Shown piece by piece: positions 26,327 through 33,432 of a stretch of 49,816 bases of DNA (positions are counted from its first letter, which is position 1; every line of letters begins with the position of its first letter). The DNA is from JOPF133 sp052144935. GTDB lineage: Bacteria; Acidobacteriota; Terriglobia; Bryobacterales; Bryobacteraceae. The DNA lies in the NCBI GenBank assembly GCA_052144935.1, contig JBKQPR010000263.1:1-49816 (forward strand), read 5' to 3'. Under the pieces are notes generated by a model that did not search any database, was not told the DNA's origin, and was given only the letters and a program-made list of their open reading frames with translations. The position numbers and the translations under genes are program-made.

Positions 26327-26920
26327 TCAGCGAGTGACGAACAGTTCCGCGCCGGCGAAACCCACCGATTGGATGCGGTCCCGCAGGGTGCTGAACTTCA
26401 CCGCCTGGGCCGCCGTGCGCACTCTCTCCGTCTCGGCCACGGTGAACTCTCGCCAGTAGCGGTCGGCGCGGTCGCGGTAGGAGTAGCCCGCGTAGTCCGA
26501 GCGCGCTTCCGCCACCACCGCCAGGAACGTCTCCCAGAAACTGGTCCGCTGGAAAAGGGATTTGCGCATCAGGGCTTCGCGCGGCAGCTCGATGGCTTGC
26601 CGCCCGCCGCGCAACACGGCCCGCACGCAGCGGCTCGCGCCGAACGGCCGCTCCGGCTCGGCATCGGGGAAGGTGGCCAGCAGCGCGCGCAGGCTTTCCG
26701 GTTCGGCCTCCCATCCGGCCCAGCGGAATCGCGACGCTCCGCTCACCAGCGTCCCGCGCAGCAGCATCTCGCGGATGCGCGGCTCGTCCTTGCCGGCGAC
26801 GCCAAGCATGTGCTCCACCAGCTCGCGCACCGGCAGTTCCCTCACCACCACCGGCGTAATGGAAATCGCCTCCGCGTTTTCCGAGCTGAGCTTCACGCGA
26901 ATTGTGCCGGGCAGCGCCAT
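26327..26920 (-). CDS. Conserved hypothetical protein, 197 residues
   Basis: No domain recognised. The protein starts ALPGTIRVKLSSENAEAI, has a Val/Glu-rich N-terminal part and a segment RKSLFQRTSFWETFLAVVAE followed by DYAGYSYRDRADRYWREFT. It is Arg- and Glu-rich without signal peptide or membrane helix, so probably cytoplasmic. ATG 26920 is preferred because the longer frame to 27286 only runs antisense to the next gene; AAGG abuts the ATG. It is divergent from the gene at 26947 with 26 nt between, so their promoters must overlap. Confidence 0.6.
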   Translation of the reverse strand: MALPGTIRVKLSSENAEAISITPVVVRELPVRELVEHMLGVAGKDEPRIREMLLRGTLVSGASRFRWAGWEAEPESLRALLATFPDAEPERPFGASRCVRAVLRGGRQAIELPREALMRKSLFQRTSFWETFLAVVAEARSDYAGYSYRDRADRYWREFTVAETERVRTAAQAVKFSTLRDRIQSVGFAGAELFVTR

Positions 26921-26934
26921 CCTTGATTTCACGC

Positions 26935-26940
26935 TAGCAT
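26935..26940 (+). promoter_or_regulatory. TANNNT -10-like hexamer before the 91-residue gene
   Basis: TAGCAT ends 6 nt before GTG 26947 and no Shine-Dalgarno sequence is present, consistent with a leaderless transcript. Confidence 0.35.
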
Positions 26941-26946
26941 AGGTCC

Positions 26947-27222
26947 GTGACGGCTCTGGAAAAGGTCTGGGCGGAAATCGGCCGCTACGATCACGCCCTG
27001 CTGCGCTTCTCCGCCCGCGAGAATCACGGCGCCATCGAGCTGGTGATCGAGTTGAAACAGCCCGTCCCGGACATGCACACGTATTACGCGCCGCTTCACG
27101 CGCGCGACATCGAGCACCCGCAATTCCCCTGGACGTTTCAGCGCTATCTCTACGATTGCATGCACGATTACCTGGTGGAGATGTTCCTCCGCACGCCGCA
27201 AAGCCGGGAATCCCGCCGATGA
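26947..27222 (+). CDS. Small hypothetical protein, 91 residues
   Basis: Acidic/aromatic cytoplasmic protein without recognised domain; motifs visible are IELVIELKQPVPDMHTYYAP and QFPWTFQRYLYDCMHDYL. Start is GTG 26947. Its TGA overlaps the ATG of the downstream methyltransferase gene (ATGA at 27219-27222), so translation is coupled and the two products probably work together. Reality is supported by this overlap and the upstream TANNNT box, not by homology I can name. Confidence 0.65.
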   Translation: MTALEKVWAEIGRYDHALLRFSARENHGAIELVIELKQPVPDMHTYYAPLHARDIEHPQFPWTFQRYLYDCMHDYLVEMFLRTPQSRESRR

Positions 27223-28259
27223 CCGCCGCCGATCTGCTGGCCGCCGAGATCCGCCGCTCGGGGCTCGTCTCTTTCCATCGCTTCATGGAAGTCGCGCTGT
27301 ATGCGCCCGGCGCCGGCTACTACCGCGGCGCGCGCGGGCTAGGCGCGCGCGGGCTAGGCGGGCGCGGGCCCAGCGGGCACCCCGACCCGTTCGGAAAGGC
27401 CGGCGATTTCTTCACCGCCGAGCAGATCCAGCCCGTGTTCGGCATCCTGATGGCCGCGCGCATCCGCCAGCTCTACCGCGAGATGGGCCAGCCACGCGAC
27501 TTCACCGTGGTCGAAATCGGCGCCGGCCGCGCGGAAATGGCCGAGGCTTTCTCCGAGTGGCGTTACCTTCCGCTGGATCTGGATTCCGGCGAGCTGCCCG
27601 CCCGCTTCACCGGCGTGGTCTTTTCGAACGAGTTCTTCGACGCGCTGCCGGTCGATGTGGCGGCCTGGCGCCAGGGCGCCTTTCGCGAGCAATGCGTGGC
27701 GCTCGACGATTCCGGCGCATTCGTGTGGCGCGAGGGCGGCCCGGTCTCCGAGCGCGTGGCCGATTACCTTCTGCGCTACTTCCCGCCGCCCGAAGAGGGG
27801 CGCTGGTACGAAGTGAATCTGGATGCGCTCGCCTGGATGGAGCGGATCGGCCGCGCGCTCGCGTCGGGCTTCGTGCTCACCGTCGATTACGGCTATACGC
27901 GCGCCGAATCCGTGCGCTTCCCCGCCGGCACGCTCATGGGCTACCACCGCCACACCGCGCGGGAGAACGTGCTGGAGCGTCCCGGAGAGCGCGACATCAC
28001 CGCGCACGTCAACTTCACCGCGCTCGAAGAGCACGGGGCGCGCTGCGGATTGCGCACGTTGCGCTTCGAAACGCTGGCGCGCACGCTGCTCGATGCGGGC
28101 GAAGGCGACCAGTTCGCCCAGGCCTTGGAAGCCGCCGGCTCCGCCGAGGAGATCCGCCGCCGCATGCAGCTCAAGACGCTGCTGTTCGGCATGGGAGAGA
28201 CCTTCCGGGTGCTGCTGCAGCGGAAGGAAGCGGAGGGAGGACGGGGAGGAGAGGCCTGA
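27219..28259 (+). CDS. MidA/NDUFAF7-type SAM-dependent methyltransferase (DUF185)
   Basis: 346 residues. N-terminal GLVSFHRFMEVALYAPGAGYY and GDFFTAEQIQPVFG are signatures of the MidA family. The SAM-binding motif is VVEIGAGRAEMAEAF, followed by VFSNEFFDALPVDV and LTVDYGYTR, then RENVLERPGERDITAHVNFT. The eukaryotic homologue methylates an arginine of a complex I subunit; the bacterial role is not settled. A tandem duplication encoding GARGLGARGLGGRG sits at residues about 37-50, within a loop that is normally short. Coupled to the upstream 91-residue gene by ATGA. Confidence 0.88.
   Translation: MTAADLLAAEIRRSGLVSFHRFMEVALYAPGAGYYRGARGLGARGLGGRGPSGHPDPFGKAGDFFTAEQIQPVFGILMAARIRQLYREMGQPRDFTVVEIGAGRAEMAEAFSEWRYLPLDLDSGELPARFTGVVFSNEFFDALPVDVAAWRQGAFREQCVALDDSGAFVWREGGPVSERVADYLLRYFPPPEEGRWYEVNLDALAWMERIGRALASGFVLTVDYGYTRAESVRFPAGTLMGYHRHTARENVLERPGERDITAHVNFTALEEHGARCGLRTLRFETLARTLLDAGEGDQFAQALEAAGSAEEIRRRMQLKTLLFGMGETFRVLLQRKEAEGGRGGEA
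27327..27371 (+). repeat. 15-bp tandem repeat inside the methyltransferase gene
   Basis: Two perfect copies of GGCGCGCGCGGGCTA (27327-27341, 27342-27356) and one degenerate copy. The unit is in frame (5 codons), so copy-number change would not break the gene. Confidence 0.7.
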
Positions 28260-28267
28260 AAATGAAA

Positions 28268-28291
28268 AAGGCCCCGGAAAACCGGGGCCTT
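28268..28291 (-). terminator. Intrinsic terminator of the lysine-rich peptide gene
   Basis: Perfect 10-bp stem AAGGCCCCGG/CCGGGGCCTT with a 4-nt loop. On the minus strand the stem is followed by TTTTT (28269-28265), a proper rho-independent signal 41 nt after the peptide stop. On + it lies 8 nt after the methyltransferase stop without a clear T-tract, so it may also help end that transcript. Confidence 0.8.
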
Positions 28292-28332
28292 GGAGTTCAA
28301 AACATTTTGTAGCCCCTTTGGGGCGCGCCCTG

Positions 28333-28395
28333 CTACTTCTTTTTCTTCGCTGGAGCTTTCTTCTTCGGGGCGGCTTTCTTGGTTGCACTCTTCAT
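28333..28395 (-). CDS. 20-residue lysine/alanine-rich basic peptide
   Basis: The minus strand encodes MKSATKKAAPKKKAPAKKKK and a TAG stop: 11 lysines of 20, with Ala and Pro, no acidic residue. Composition resembles the C-terminal tail of bacterial histone H1-like proteins, so nucleic-acid binding is the natural guess, but no function is known. The ORF is too short for ordinary gene calling; its reality rests on its signals: promoter TTGACT-N17-TATATA (28479-28451), a perfect 8-bp inverted repeat in the 5' leader (28422-28441), AGGGAG 9 nt before the ATG, and an intrinsic terminator 41 nt after the stop. It is transcribed towards, and ends against, the methyltransferase gene. Confidence 0.65.
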   Translation of the reverse strand: MKSATKKAAPKKKAPAKKKK

Positions 28396-28421
28396 CGATT
28401 GATTCTCCCTAACATCAAATT

Positions 28422-28441
28422 TTGCGATTCGAAAATCGCAA
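28422..28441 (-). promoter_or_regulatory. Perfect inverted repeat in the peptide-gene leader
   Basis: TTGCGATT-CGAA-AATCGCAA. With a start site near 28444 it lies within the first ~22 nt of the transcript. It may be an operator just downstream of the promoter or a 5' stem-loop stabilising the short mRNA. Confidence 0.55.
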
Positions 28442-28450
28442 TGTGATTCA

Positions 28451-28479
28451 TATATAAAGTTGTTCGCGAAGAAAGTCAA
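28451..28479 (-). promoter_or_regulatory. Strong sigma70-like promoter of the peptide gene
   Basis: On the minus strand TTGACT (28479-28474), 17-nt spacer, TATATA (28456-28451). Five of six bases match the consensus in the -35 box and five of six in the -10 box. Confidence 0.65.
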
Positions 28480-28540
28480 GAAAAAAATGCGCGGCGCGCC
28501 ACGAATCGTTCACTTTCGCGTCGCGGGGAGCCAACACGCG

Positions 28541-28969
28541 ACGCGGAGGCGCGGAGACGCGGAGAAAATTCGCGAAGAAGAACTTCGTGAGAGATGTTCG
28601 GCGCGAGGCTCAGCGCCCGGCGGAGAACGAGGAAGGCGAGCGTTACCGCGGACACGCCGCTTTGCCGCGGAGCCCCGGCGCGCGCCGCCGTTCATAGACG
28701 AGGAAAATTCTTGACGCGGAGGCGCGGCGCGGCGGAGAGTGAGGAAGGTGAGCGGTGCGCGGCGGACACGCCGCCTCACGCCGGAGCCCCAGTGCCGAGG
28801 GAGGCGCCGTTCCAAGGACGGAGAAAACTCTTGGCGCCGAGCGCGGCGACGCCGGGGAAGCGCGGAGAAAAACTCGCGGAGTGGTCCGCCGAGAGCGTCA
28901 CCGATGAAGGATAGCGCCTTCCCAGAAGCTCTTCTGCGCGTTTTTCTCCGCGTCTCCGCGCCTCCGCGT
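28541..28969. repeat. 429-bp element bounded by perfect 28-bp inverted repeats
   Basis: The arm at 28541-28568 (starts ACGCGGAGGCGCGG) is the exact reverse complement of 28942-28969. Between them are two degraded direct copies of about 110-125 bp: about 28630-28738 and 28739-28866, both starting GAGGAAGG and sharing GCGGACACGCCGC, CGGAGCCCC and CTTG(A/G)CGC. ORFs in the element are low-complexity Arg-rich frames and are not believed. It fills most of the 28480-29050 gap ahead of the sigma-factor gene. Confidence 0.65.
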
Positions 28970-29051
28970 CCGCTTTTCTCCCGCGCCTCCACGCCCCAAC
29001 GCCGCATCGGCGCATCGGCGCGGTCCCGCTTTTCTTCGGCCGGCCGCAAAC

Positions 29052-29081
29052 TTGATTGCACGTTCCTCTCGTATATACAAT
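29052..29081 (+). promoter_or_regulatory. Putative promoter of the ECF sigma-factor gene
   Basis: TTGATT (29052-29057), 18-nt spacer, TACAAT (29076-29081), 12 nt before ATG 29094. The leader would be about 5 nt, with no Shine-Dalgarno sequence. Confidence 0.45.
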
Positions 29082-29093
29082 AAGACGGCCTCG

Positions 29094-29681
29094 ATGATGC
29101 TTCTTCCCCTACTGCTGGCGCTCCGCGTTGCCGAAGGCGATGGAGACTTGGTCCTCCGCCTCCAGCGCCGCGATCCTCAGGCGCTTGCGGACCTCTACGA
29201 CCGCTACGGCCGCCTGGTCTTCTCGTTGATCCTGCGCGTGGTGCGCGACACGGGCATCGCCGAGGATCTGGTGCAGGAAACCTTCCTGCGTGTCTGGAAC
29301 CGCGTCCAAGGCTTTGAAGCCGGCAAAGGATCCATCGGGCCTTGGCTGCTGGCGGTCGCGCGTAATCGGGCCATCGATTATTTGCGCTCCGCCGGCGGCC
29401 GCGAGCGCAACGCCATGGATCTCGAAGAGACCATTCATCCCGCGCTCTCGAGCGACATGGAACAAGGCATTCTCAACTCCGACCGGATCCGGCGTGTCAA
29501 GGCGGCCATGGACAAGCTGTCCCCGCATCAGCGCCAGGCCATTGAGCTGGCGTACTTCGAAGGCCTCTCGCAAAGCGAGATGGCCGAGCGCATGGGCCAG
29601 CCGCTCGGCACCGTGAAGACTTGGGTGCGCACGGCCCTCCGAAGCCTGCGCGATGAACTGGGAACGGCGGTGCCCGCATGA
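29094..29681 (+). CDS. ECF-type RNA polymerase sigma factor
   Basis: 195 residues. Region 2 is DLYDRYGRLVFSLILRVV with AEDLVQETFLRVWN and the -10-recognition helix FEAGKGSIGPWLLAVARNRAIDYLR; region 4 is KLSPHQRQAIELAYFEGLSQ and SEMAERMGQPLGTVKTWVRTAL. It directs polymerase to a small regulon. The start could be ATG 29094 or 29097. Its stop overlaps the ATG of the anti-sigma gene (ATGA at 29678-29681), the usual sigma/anti-sigma arrangement. Inducing stimulus unknown. Confidence 0.92.
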   Translation: MMLLPLLLALRVAEGDGDLVLRLQRRDPQALADLYDRYGRLVFSLILRVVRDTGIAEDLVQETFLRVWNRVQGFEAGKGSIGPWLLAVARNRAIDYLRSAGGRERNAMDLEETIHPALSSDMEQGILNSDRIRRVKAAMDKLSPHQRQAIELAYFEGLSQSEMAERMGQPLGTVKTWVRTALRSLRDELGTAVPA

Positions 29682-30415
29682 ACTGCCCGGAACTCCGCGA
29701 TCATTACGAACTTTTTGGGCTCGGGCTGGCCGACGAGCCGGAGAGGAGCGAGATCCGCGAGCATCTCAACCGCGGATGCGAAGTCTGTATGGCGGAAATG
29801 CGCAAGGCGATCGAATTGACGGCGCTGGTTGGGGCTGCCGTGGCTCCCGCGGCGCCGTCGCCCAAACTGCGGCGGCGGATTCTGGCTTCCACCGGATACG
29901 AACCACGCCGTTTGGGCTGGACCCTTCTAGCCGTGGCGACGGCGGTGCTCGCTTGCTTCGCGGCGATCTACTTCAGCGGACGCGAAAACCAATACGCCCA
30001 GGAGTCTGCCGCCCTGCGCGACCAGATTCGCCGCCAGACCATCGAGTTGACCCGCCTCAACGAAGCCTTCGCCATTCTCAGCGGTCCCGACACAACCGTG
30101 ACCACCTTCGGCGCCGGCCCAGCCGCGCCACCCAAGGGAAAAGTTTTCGTCAACGCCCAACAAGGCGTGCTGCTGATCGCCTCCAATCTGCCGCCGGCTC
30201 CCTCCGGCAAGGCTTACGAGATGTGGGTGATTCCCAAAGCCGGCCAACCGGTTCCCGCCGGCTTGTTCCAATCCCAAGCGGATGGCACGGCGATGCACAT
30301 CCAGCGCGGCCCGTTGGACGTCCGCGCCACCGGCGCCGTGGCGGTCACGCTCGAAAGCGAAGGCGGCGCGCCGCAGCCCACCTCCACGCCGCTGATTGTA
30401 GCCGCGCTGCAATAG
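29678..30415 (+). CDS. Anti-sigma factor, RskA type
   Basis: 245 residues. The N-terminus has the zinc-binding anti-sigma element EHLNRGCEVC, with four residues between His and the first Cys where the textbook motif has three. One membrane helix lies near residues 85-107 (LLAVATAVLACFAAIYF), a short coiled-coil-like segment follows (ALRDQIRRQTIELTRLNEAF), and the extracytoplasmic domain matches RskA (LIASNLPPAPSGKAYEMWVI, GLFQSQADG, AVTLESEGGAPQPTS). It would hold the ECF sigma at the membrane until proteolysis releases it. Translationally coupled to the sigma gene. Confidence 0.9.
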   Translation: MNCPELRDHYELFGLGLADEPERSEIREHLNRGCEVCMAEMRKAIELTALVGAAVAPAAPSPKLRRRILASTGYEPRRLGWTLLAVATAVLACFAAIYFSGRENQYAQESAALRDQIRRQTIELTRLNEAFAILSGPDTTVTTFGAGPAAPPKGKVFVNAQQGVLLIASNLPPAPSGKAYEMWVIPKAGQPVPAGLFQSQADGTAMHIQRGPLDVRATGAVAVTLESEGGAPQPTSTPLIVAALQ

Positions 30416-30425
30416 CGAACCCGGA

Positions 30426-30431
30426 TACAAT
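30426..30431 (+). promoter_or_regulatory. TANNNT -10-like hexamer before the FAH-family gene
   Basis: TACAAT ends 7 nt before GTG 30439; no Shine-Dalgarno sequence. Suggests a leaderless transcript independent of the sigma/anti-sigma operon that ends 23 nt upstream. Confidence 0.4.
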
Positions 30432-30438
30432 AACCGTC

Positions 30439-31197
30439 GTGACCAAGTACATCCGCTTTCACTCCCCCTCTGGCGACGGGTACGGCATCCTCGACGGCGA
30501 TATCGTTCGCGTCATCTCGGGCGATCTGTTCGGCCGCCACACCGAGTCGGGCGCCACTCACCGGTTATCGGAAGTCCGGCTCCTGTGCCCCGCGCAGCCC
30601 GGCAAGATCCTGGCGGTCGGGTTGAATTATAAGAGCCATCTCGGCGGACGCCCGCAGCCGGCGCACCCCGAAATGTTTTACAAGCCGGTCACCGCGCTAC
30701 AGGATCCCGAAGGCCCGATCGTGCTTCCGCGCGACTCGACGGATGTGCACTACGAAGGGGAACTGGTGGCGGTGATCGGCAAGCCCGTGAAGAACGCCAC
30801 GCCCGGCGAGGCGCGCGACGCCATCTTCGGCGTGACCTGCGGCAACGACGTGAGCGAGCGCAACTGGCAGCACGGCGCCGGCAAGGATCTGCAATGGTGG
30901 CGCGCCAAAGGTTCCGACACCTTCGCTCCCCTCGGCCCCGCCATCGTAACCGGCCTCGATTACGGCAATCTGCTGCTCCAGACCCGCCTCAATGGCGAAG
31001 TGGTGCAGAAACAATCCACCGCCGATCTGGTTTTCGATTGCGCCGCGATCGTAAGCTGGGTGAGCGGCTGGGTAACTTTGCTTCCCGGAGACATTATCTA
31101 CACCGGAACCCCCGGCAGCACCCGCAAGCTCTCGCCGGGCGACGTGGTGGCAGTGGAGATCGAGGGGATTGGGGTGCTGCGCAACCGCGTACAGTGA
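30439..31197 (+). CDS. Fumarylacetoacetate-hydrolase-family protein
   Basis: 252 residues. The family core is complete: KILAVGLNYKSHLGG, PEMFYKPVTALQDPEGPIVL, metal-binding HYEGELVAVIGK, FGVTCGNDVSERNWQ, KGSDTFAPLGPAIV, IVSWVSGWVTLLPGDIIYTG and TPGSTRKLSPGDVVAVEIEGIG. Members hydrolyse C-C bonds in acylpyruvates or decarboxylate oxaloacetate, or act as ureidoglycolate lyase or dehydratases in sugar-acid catabolism; the substrate is not determinable. Start GTG 30439; an open frame back to 29653 is only the shifted reading of the upstream genes, not a fusion. Confidence 0.88.
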   Translation: MTKYIRFHSPSGDGYGILDGDIVRVISGDLFGRHTESGATHRLSEVRLLCPAQPGKILAVGLNYKSHLGGRPQPAHPEMFYKPVTALQDPEGPIVLPRDSTDVHYEGELVAVIGKPVKNATPGEARDAIFGVTCGNDVSERNWQHGAGKDLQWWRAKGSDTFAPLGPAIVTGLDYGNLLLQTRLNGEVVQKQSTADLVFDCAAIVSWVSGWVTLLPGDIIYTGTPGSTRKLSPGDVVAVEIEGIGVLRNRVQ

Positions 31198-31226
31198 GAA
31201 CCTGTTCCGAAACAACTATGCCGACC

Positions 31227-31256
31227 GCTCCCTCCGGGGTGCCCTCGCCAGGGAGC
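31227..31256. terminator. Possible hairpin between convergent genes
   Basis: GCTCCCT (31227-31233) pairs with AGGGAGC (31250-31256) around a 16-nt loop, 30 nt after the FAH-family stop and 58 nt before the end of the convergent small gene. There is no T-tract, so termination is uncertain. Confidence 0.3.
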
Positions 31257-31313
31257 AGCGGGCGGCGGCGATTGAACTGGTTGCTTCCTGGCAGTTTCCA
31301 AACGCGCCGCGGC

Positions 31314-31526
31314 CTATGCCGCCACGGACCACTCGGCCAGCCGGTAAATGCCGGGACGCCCGCGCCGCAGGCACTCCTCGCGGCAGCACTCTCTCCGGCG
31401 CAGGAATTCCGCCCCGCACTTTTCGCGAAAGCCGAGGCGCGCCAGCCACACGTAATCCTCGCTGACGTGCTCCAGCAATTCTTCCGGGAGCGCCTCCAGA
31501 TATTCGCGAAAGCCGTCGGCTCCCAT
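31314..31526 (-). CDS. Small Cys-containing hypothetical protein, 70 residues
   Basis: The product is acidic at the N-terminus (GFREYLEALPEELLEHVSED), then YVWLARLGFREKCGAEFL and RRRECCREECLRRGRPGIYR. Four cysteines (one single, one CC pair and one more within six residues) could bind a metal. Its ATG lies 3 nt after the stop of the AAA+ ATPase gene on the same strand, so it is almost surely cotranscribed. No family recognised. Confidence 0.65.
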   Translation of the reverse strand: MGADGFREYLEALPEELLEHVSEDYVWLARLGFREKCGAEFLRRRECCREECLRRGRPGIYRLAEWSVAA

Positions 31527-31529
31527 GCT

Positions 31530-32813
31530 TCACTCCCCGCCGGGCCGCGCGAAGTACAGCGCCACGGCGCGATCGATCGTCGCGCGGGTCATCCTGACCG
31601 GCTGGCCTTCATACTCGCTGATCGCCTTCACCAGCTTGTAGATATCTCCCGGGTAACAGGCGTGCAGCCCTCTTGGCACGTTCGCCAGGCAGCGCGACCG
31701 CAAGTACTCCGCGCAACCCGCTTCGCTGGGCGTCCGGTGCGCCTCCATCACGCGGTCGAAGATCTGGTCGAATATGTCGGCGGTCACGTCCTCCAACAGC
31801 ACCTTGCTCTGAATGCGCCGCAGAAACGCCTCGTCCGCCAGGTCGTGCGGGTCCAGGTTCGTCGAAAAAACCACCATCAGCTCGAACGGCACGCCGAACT
31901 TCATGCCCGAGGCCAGCGTCAGATAATCCACTCTGCGGTCCAGCGGCACGATCCAGCGGTTCAGCAAGTCGCGCGGCGAAAGCATCTGGCGGCCAAAATC
32001 GTCGATGATCATGATGCCGTTATTGGCCTTCAACTGGACCGGAGCGATAAACACACGCGTAGTCTCGTCCACTCGTAATTCCAGCATCGGGGCGGAAAGT
32101 TCCCCGCCCACGGTGAGGCAGGGACGCTCGCACAGCACCCACCGGGGGTCCAGCAGCTCGTCGTCGCTGGCCACCGTCCGATGCACCACCGGATCGAAGA
32201 TCGAGACGATGTGGCCGTCCACCTCCACCGCGTAGGGGATCAGCACGTGGTCATGGTAGATCCGCAGGATGCGCTCGGCGATGCTGGTTTTCCCATTGCC
32301 GGTGCCGCCGTAAAGGAAAAGCGATTGGTTCCCGATCAACGCCGGGCCGAGTTGGTCGAGCAGCCCATCCGGCAGTACCAGGTCATGGAAGGCCTGCCGC
32401 AGGCTGTCGCGGCTGAGCCGCACCTGGGCGGACTGGGCCTTCACCACCTCGTGATACTGGCGGATCGAAACCGGCGCCGCGCCCACGTACAGGCTAACCT
32501 GGCTGCGGGACTCGGCCATCGCCCGGCCCGCCGCCGAGAGCGAGAACGAGTAGTCGTTGCCTACCATCCCCTTTACTTCCAGCAACTGCTGTTGCCGGAA
32601 CTGGTGGAACATGGTCTCGACCACCGGGAAGGAAAGCTTCAGGGTCCGGTTCAGGGCCGCAAGCGAGGCCGTGCCGTGCAGCCACAAGTACCGCAGAATC
32701 AGATCGCTTACCATTGCGCGGGGAATTCCCAGGTCTTCAATGCGGTCCGGTATCAGGGGCCGGATTTCGGGTCGCGGACTTGCCGCTGGTTTGGAAAGAG
32801 ACACGGCTGGCAT
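31530..32813 (-). CDS. AAA+ ATPase with N-terminal winged-helix-like region
   Basis: 427 residues, cytoplasmic. Residues about 25-105 look like a winged-helix domain (LILRYLWLHGTASLAALNRT ... LLEVKGMVGNDYSFSLSAAG). The ATPase core has Walker A YGGTGNGKTSIAERI, Walker B GIMIIDDFGRQ, sensor-1-like MVVFSTNLDP and an arginine-rich FLRRIQSKVLL. The C-terminal part (CYPGDIYKLVKAISEYE) resembles an AAA lid. The family occurs near secretion and pilus genes in other bacteria, but none is here, so the role is open. TATATT at 32828-32823 lies 9 nt before the ATG. It probably forms an operon with the 70-residue gene downstream. Confidence 0.8.
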   Translation of the reverse strand: MPAVSLSKPAASPRPEIRPLIPDRIEDLGIPRAMVSDLILRYLWLHGTASLAALNRTLKLSFPVVETMFHQFRQQQLLEVKGMVGNDYSFSLSAAGRAMAESRSQVSLYVGAAPVSIRQYHEVVKAQSAQVRLSRDSLRQAFHDLVLPDGLLDQLGPALIGNQSLFLYGGTGNGKTSIAERILRIYHDHVLIPYAVEVDGHIVSIFDPVVHRTVASDDELLDPRWVLCERPCLTVGGELSAPMLELRVDETTRVFIAPVQLKANNGIMIIDDFGRQMLSPRDLLNRWIVPLDRRVDYLTLASGMKFGVPFELMVVFSTNLDPHDLADEAFLRRIQSKVLLEDVTADIFDQIFDRVMEAHRTPSEAGCAEYLRSRCLANVPRGLHACYPGDIYKLVKAISEYEGQPVRMTRATIDRAVALYFARPGGE

Positions 32814-32822
32814 CTTGCTAGA

Positions 32823-32828
32823 AATATA
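32823..32828 (-). promoter_or_regulatory. TANNNT -10-like hexamer before the AAA+ ATPase gene
   Basis: TATATT on the minus strand ends 9 nt before ATG 32813; no Shine-Dalgarno sequence. Confidence 0.4.
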
Positions 32829-32879
32829 AGGCGGGTGGCGGAGCGATTCCAGTTAGCCAATGGTTAACGCAGATTCGTC

Positions 32880-33390
32880 AACCAGTGGCCGTCCTGCCGT
32901 AGCTCTTACTGAACCCATCCGAAGCCCACCATCGCACCCATTCCCCGTCGCGGGCGCCGTACCCCACACTGCCCCAGTCCCGCGCCGCCACAGCCGCCGG
33001 CCACAGCTTCCGCAGCCACCACTCAGTCCTCGCCGTAGCCGGCTCAGTCTCGCGCCGCCGCGGCCACCACCCGCACCCGGTCCCCGTCGCAGCCTTGGCG
33101 CCGCCGTGCGTCGCCGCGGCCCGGCGCAGTCGTGCGCCGCCACAGCCCTTCGCAGTCGCGCGTCGTCGCAGCCCGGCGCAGTCGCGCGCCGTCGCAGCCC
33201 GGCGCAGCCTCGCGCCGCCACAGCCCGCCGCCGCGGCCACCACCCGCACCCAGTCCCCGTCGTAGCCTTGGCGCCGCCGCAGCCTGGCACAGTCACGCGT
33301 CGCCGCAATCCGGCGCAGTCCCGCGCCGCCGCGGCCGGGCAGTCACGCGTCGCCGTAGCTCGCCGCGGCCTCCGCGGCCTCCGCCGCCTC
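32880..33390. repeat. GC-rich minisatellite-like tract of degenerate tandem repeats
   Basis: Units built from CGCAGCCCGGCGCAGTCGCG and CGCGCCGCC recur throughout. A longer block of about 54 bp (GCCGCGGCCACCACCCGCAC, then CC(G/A)GTCCCCGTCG(C/T)AGCC, then TTGGCGCCGCCG) occurs twice, at about 33053-33106 and 33226-33280. A third partial copy is near 32935. All six frames are open over parts of it, producing Arg/Gly/Ala/Cys-rich readings that I do not regard as genes. It accounts for the 619-nt gap 32814-33432. Confidence 0.75.
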
Positions 33391-33397
33391 GTTAGCC

Positions 33398-33427
33398 TTG
33401 GTTTCGCGGCTGTCGATTGCGTATAAT
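33398..33427 (+). promoter_or_regulatory. Promoter with perfect TATAAT abutting the GT39-like gene
   Basis: TTGGTT (33398-33403), 18-nt spacer, TATAAT (33422-33427), only 5 nt before TTG 33433. Transcription should start at or just after the annotated start codon, so translation is leaderless or begins at a later in-frame codon such as GTG 33460. Confidence 0.5.
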
Positions 33428-33432
33428 GCGCC

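Noticed and set aside
28594..29083. Arg-rich ORFs on both strands between the peptide gene and the sigma factor
   Set aside because: They translate the repeat element 28541-28969 in several frames with no start signals or conserved motif.
29653..31197. Apparent 514-codon fusion protein ahead of the FAH-family domain
   Set aside because: The first ~262 codons are the out-of-frame reading of the anti-sigma gene; the FAH-family protein starts at GTG 30439.
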